Shown: positions 6,425 to 8,151 of the stretch, piece after piece
Layout: each line of letters starts with the position of its first letter
Position numbering within the stretch: position 1 is the first letter of the stretch
Origin: Rhodoferax sp.
Lineage (GTDB): Bacteria; Pseudomonadota; Gammaproteobacteria; Burkholderiales; Burkholderiaceae_C
Direction of reading: 5' to 3'
DNA length: 8,151 nt
NCBI GenBank assembly: GCA_017880985.1
Contig: JADGRK010000094.1
Coordinates: 1-8,151 of the forward strand
Made by a program: the position numbers and the translations under genes
The notes under the pieces: model-generated
The model's input: only the letters and a program-made list of their open reading frames with translations
What the model was told of the DNA's origin: nothing
Database searches by the model: none

Positions 6425-6856
6425 ATGACCCACATTGTTTTCTTTGAGAAACCCGGTTGCGGCGGCAACGCGCGCCAACATGCCGCGCTACAAGCTGCCG
6501 GTCACACGCTGGAGCGGCGCAATCTGCTCACGGCCTATTGGACGCGCGATAGCCTGCTGGTCTTCCTGAATCCGCTGCCGGTCCGCGACTGGTTCAACCG
6601 CGCCGCACCCCACGTCAAAAGTGGTGAGGTCCAGCCCGAGACGCTGGACGCCGACATGGCGCTGGCACTGCTGCTGGATCAGCCACTGTTGATTCGTCGC
6701 CCCCTGATGCAGCGCAGCGACAACGGCAGTCGCCACGTCGGCTTTGACGCGGACGCAGTGGACGCTTTGGTCGGACTTAGCATGAACCCTGCTATCTTCC
6801 CGCCAAGACTTGAAGGCTGTGCATCGCTCACAGAGAGTTGTGCTGCCCCCGCTTGA
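6425..6856 (+). CDS. ArsC-like nitrogenase-associated protein
   Basis: This 143-residue protein has an ArsC/thioredoxin-like fold and belongs to the group annotated as 'nitrogenase-associated protein', related to NifO of Azotobacter. The N-terminus MTHIVFFEKPGCGGNARQ carries the single Cys (C12) at the position of the ArsC catalytic Cys. Further family segments are VRDWFNRAAPHVKSGEV (53-69), LLIRRPLM (88-95) and VGFDAD (105-110). Two more Cys lie in a variable tail. Its biochemical role is not established; a redox or metal-related job is inferred. I chose ATG 6425 because AGGA (6415-6418) lies 6 nt upstream and the product begins as the family does. An ATG at 6407, overlapping the draG stop as ATGA, would add six residues. 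It is part of the draT-draG operon by spacing. Confidence 0.9.
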   Translation: MTHIVFFEKPGCGGNARQHAALQAAGHTLERRNLLTAYWTRDSLLVFLNPLPVRDWFNRAAPHVKSGEVQPETLDADMALALLLDQPLLIRRPLMQRSDNGSRHVGFDADAVDALVGLSMNPAIFPPRLEGCASLTESCAAPA

Positions 6857-6873
6857 ATCCCCAGGAGATCACC

Positions 6874-7125
6874 ATGCCAATTTATGATTACCACTGTCAA
6901 GCCTGCGGCAACCGTTTTGAAACCCTGGTGCGCACGGGAGTCGCGCCGGTTTGTCCGCAATGCCAGAGCACGGCATTAGAAAAAGGTCTTTCACGCATCG
7001 CCCCGGCGGGCAAGATCGAAGCCATCCGCATGGCACATCGCCGCGTCGCCGCCGCCCAGGGTCACCTGGATCACTACAGCCCCTCCGACAAGGCCAAGCT
7101 GCTTAAGGGAAAGAAGAATATCTGA
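6874..7125 (+). CDS. FmdB-family zinc-ribbon protein
   Basis: This small protein of 83 residues begins MPIYDYHCQACGNRFE, the hallmark of the FmdB/CxxC regulatory-protein family. C8 and C11, then C27 and C30 (VCPQC), form a zinc ribbon. The second half is basic, ending KAKLLKGKKNI, and could contact nucleic acid or an acidic partner. The ATG at 6874 has AGGAG (6863-6867) at 6 nt spacing and is 17 bp after the previous gene, so it is the last gene of this unit. The family's function is poorly defined. A regulatory role was proposed from its link to formamidase and amidase genes. What it does next to draTG is unknown. Confidence 0.9.
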   Translation: MPIYDYHCQACGNRFETLVRTGVAPVCPQCQSTALEKGLSRIAPAGKIEAIRMAHRRVAAAQGHLDHYSPSDKAKLLKGKKNI

Positions 7126-7165
7126 ATCGATCTAGTCTACAAAACCACCATGCCGACCCAGGGCG

Positions 7166-7191
7166 GCCGCATCGGCGTTTGCGGCTTGTTT
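7166..7191 (+). terminator. Possible terminator after the draTG unit
   Basis: A 6-bp stem (GCCGCA 7166-7171 with TGCGGC 7180-7185) around an 8-nt loop is followed by TTGTTT. It lies about 40 bp after the last right-facing stop codon and before a convergent gene pair, where a terminator is expected. The stem is short and the T-run is interrupted, so the call is tentative. Confidence 0.4.
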
Positions 7192-7300
7192 CCAAAACTC
7201 CACCCACCGGCGCAAAGCCCTGGCGGACCTCAGGCCTGTGGATTGCCCATTTCAACAGGAACAAAGCCTCTAGCACCCGTCAACCATGCGCAAACAGCTA

Positions 7301-7314
7301 TGCTATTAATAGCA
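7301..7314. repeat. Perfect 14-bp palindrome, possible dispersed intergenic repeat
   Basis: TGCTATTAATAGCA is its own reverse complement. It lies in the gap between the convergent FmdB-like gene and the minus-strand pair, in a local A+T-rich patch (CAGCTATGCTATTAATAGCAAT) that contrasts with the surrounding G+C. From memory, motifs of this kind (GCTATTAATAGC) recur between genes in Comamonadaceae. That copy number cannot be checked from this window, where it occurs once. Confidence 0.4.
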
Positions 7315-7337
7315 ATCTATTCGCCGCCGCGCCGAGC

Positions 7338-7703
7338 TCACGGCGTCATTCGAAACAACACCGGGTGGCTCCGTTGGTAGACGCGCAGCCACAGCAGCGT
7401 AGCGGGCACCAGCGATTCGCAGGCAAACCACTGGGCCTCGTCCAGCGCTGCACCGGCTAGGTCACAAAAGTGCGGGCGCATCGCATCCCAGCCGGTCCAG
7501 TCCAATTCATGCATCTCACCACGCACAGCAGGTTCAAGCCGTCCAACGCTGTCGGCCAGCGTATTCAACTGGCGCAGCACTTCGAGGCGGGTGAGGCGTG
7601 AGCGCAGCAACTCGTTCCGCTCCAGCCCTTCGACCAGGGTCGCGATGGCGGTGCCGGCCTGTTCGATGAGGCTCAGCAGGGCACTGTTGATGATGTGAGT
7701 CAT
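7338..7703 (-). CDS. Unrecognised protein, 121 residues
   Basis: I do not recognise this protein. It starts at ATG 7703-7701, which overlaps the stop of the upstream gene as ATGA, so the two are probably translated as a pair. The sequence looks largely helical: a Leu/Ala-rich N-terminal half (SALLSLIEQAGTAIATLVEG; LERNELLRSRLTRLEVLRQL) and a Trp-containing second half (LDWTGWDAM; CESLVPATLLWLRVYQR). There is no signal peptide, no metal site and no known catalytic motif. It reads towards the nif operon end and is convergent with it, so it may belong to an unrelated unit. Coding status rests on the overlap with its neighbour and the length of the open frame in G+C-rich DNA. Confidence 0.6.
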   Translation of the reverse strand: MTHIINSALLSLIEQAGTAIATLVEGLERNELLRSRLTRLEVLRQLNTLADSVGRLEPAVRGEMHELDWTGWDAMRPHFCDLAGAALDEAQWFACESLVPATLLWLRVYQRSHPVLFRMTP

Positions 7704-8151
7704 TGCGCCTGAACGATCTCCGCAGCGCCTGCTGCGGCCAGCAGTCGTGTATTGAGTTCCAGGGCGAACTCGCGCCAGGCAGCCGCCAGATCCAGCGTGA
7801 TGGCGCGAAGTGTCTCGGCATCGGGCTGGTGTTCAACCGGGAAGTTGGACAGCGCGCAGGAGGTGCTGTTAAAGCTGAGCGTGGCATCCAGCAAGCCCTT
7901 GTTCCAGCCCTCAAAGGGTGCCAGCAGCGCGGCGGTCAGCGCATGGCGGCCACTGGCCACCTCGGCGCCCACAGCGCCCAGCGCAGGCAGCAGATGGTCA
8001 AGCCGTGCCAGGGCCTCGCTGTAGACCTGATCGGCCGTGGCCAGCAAGGCGCGCTGGGTGAGAAGCTCAGACTGCTGGCTCGACAAAAGCCGGGTGAGAT
8101 GCAGGCGATAGCGCTCGGGCGCCATGGCACGCAGCGCCATCACGCTGGCGG
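7700..8151 (-). CDS. Unrecognised helical protein, 5' end outside window
   Basis: The frame is open to the right edge, so the true start may lie beyond it. An ATG at 8140-8138 and a GTG at 8143 are possible internal or real starts, but no ribosome binding site can be judged in the few bases left. About 147 residues are visible, rich in Ala and Leu and probably alpha-helical (RLHLTRLLSSQQSELLTQRA; SEALARLDHLLPALGAVGAE), with segments NKGLLDATLSFNSTSCALSN and LAAAWREFALELNTRLLAAA. I recognise no family. The amphipathic helices resemble small structural or phasin-like proteins in general character, but this is not enough for a call. It overlaps the next minus-strand gene by ATGA. Confidence 0.6.
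   Translation of the reverse strand, partial: ASVMALRAMAPERYRLHLTRLLSSQQSELLTQRALLATADQVYSEALARLDHLLPALGAVGAEVASGRHALTAALLAPFEGWNKGLLDATLSFNSTSCALSNFPVEHQPDAETLRAITLDLAAAWREFALELNTRLLAAAGAAEIVQAQ

Noticed and set aside
7150..7460. Plus-strand open frames downstream of the FmdB-like gene
   Set aside because: They span the possible terminator and palindrome and run into the minus-strand gene; their composition is not protein-like and no ribosome binding site is seen.

Overview
This window is the left part of a molybdenum-nitrogenase (nif) locus from a diazotrophic proteobacterium, most likely a betaproteobacterium. That placement is an inference from the NifH sequence with its Ala-rich tail, the moderately high G+C, the draT-draG pair and the ArsC-like 'nitrogenase-associated' gene. 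A 14-bp palindrome near the right end resembles intergenic repeats I recall from Comamonadaceae, but this is weak evidence.

Left part (1-3079, minus strand): the structural operon nifH-nifD-nifK is read right to left. nifH (Fe protein) and nifD (MoFe alpha) are complete. nifK (MoFe beta) runs off the left edge after about 202 codons. All visible cofactor ligands are present, and each gene has a GGAG ribosome binding site 7 nt before its ATG. An 11-bp hairpin sits between nifH and nifD.

Centre (3080-3454): this is a divergent control region. A sigma-54 (-24/-12) promoter faces nifH and a second one faces right. One NifA-type site (TGT-N10-ACA) lies within about 1 bp of the midpoint between them. 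Both transcription units therefore look like members of the same nitrogen-fixation regulon.

Right-facing unit (3455-7125): a group II truncated hemoglobin gene broken by a frameshift comes first. It is followed by an unrecognised 202-residue protein, then draT and draG (the reversible ADP-ribosylation switch of NifH), an ArsC/thioredoxin-fold nitrogenase-associated protein, and an FmdB-type zinc-ribbon protein. Several of these genes overlap by 4-8 bp or are separated by fewer than 20 bp, as expected for an operon. The target of DraT, the Arg in the CAGRG motif of NifH, is encoded just across the divergent promoter region.

Right end (7126-8151): about 210 bp of non-coding DNA carries a possible terminator and the palindrome. 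Beyond it, two unrecognised, Leu/Ala-rich proteins are encoded on the minus strand with an ATGA overlap; the upstream one is cut by the window edge. I saw no tRNA, rRNA, CRISPR array, insertion sequence or integrase gene.
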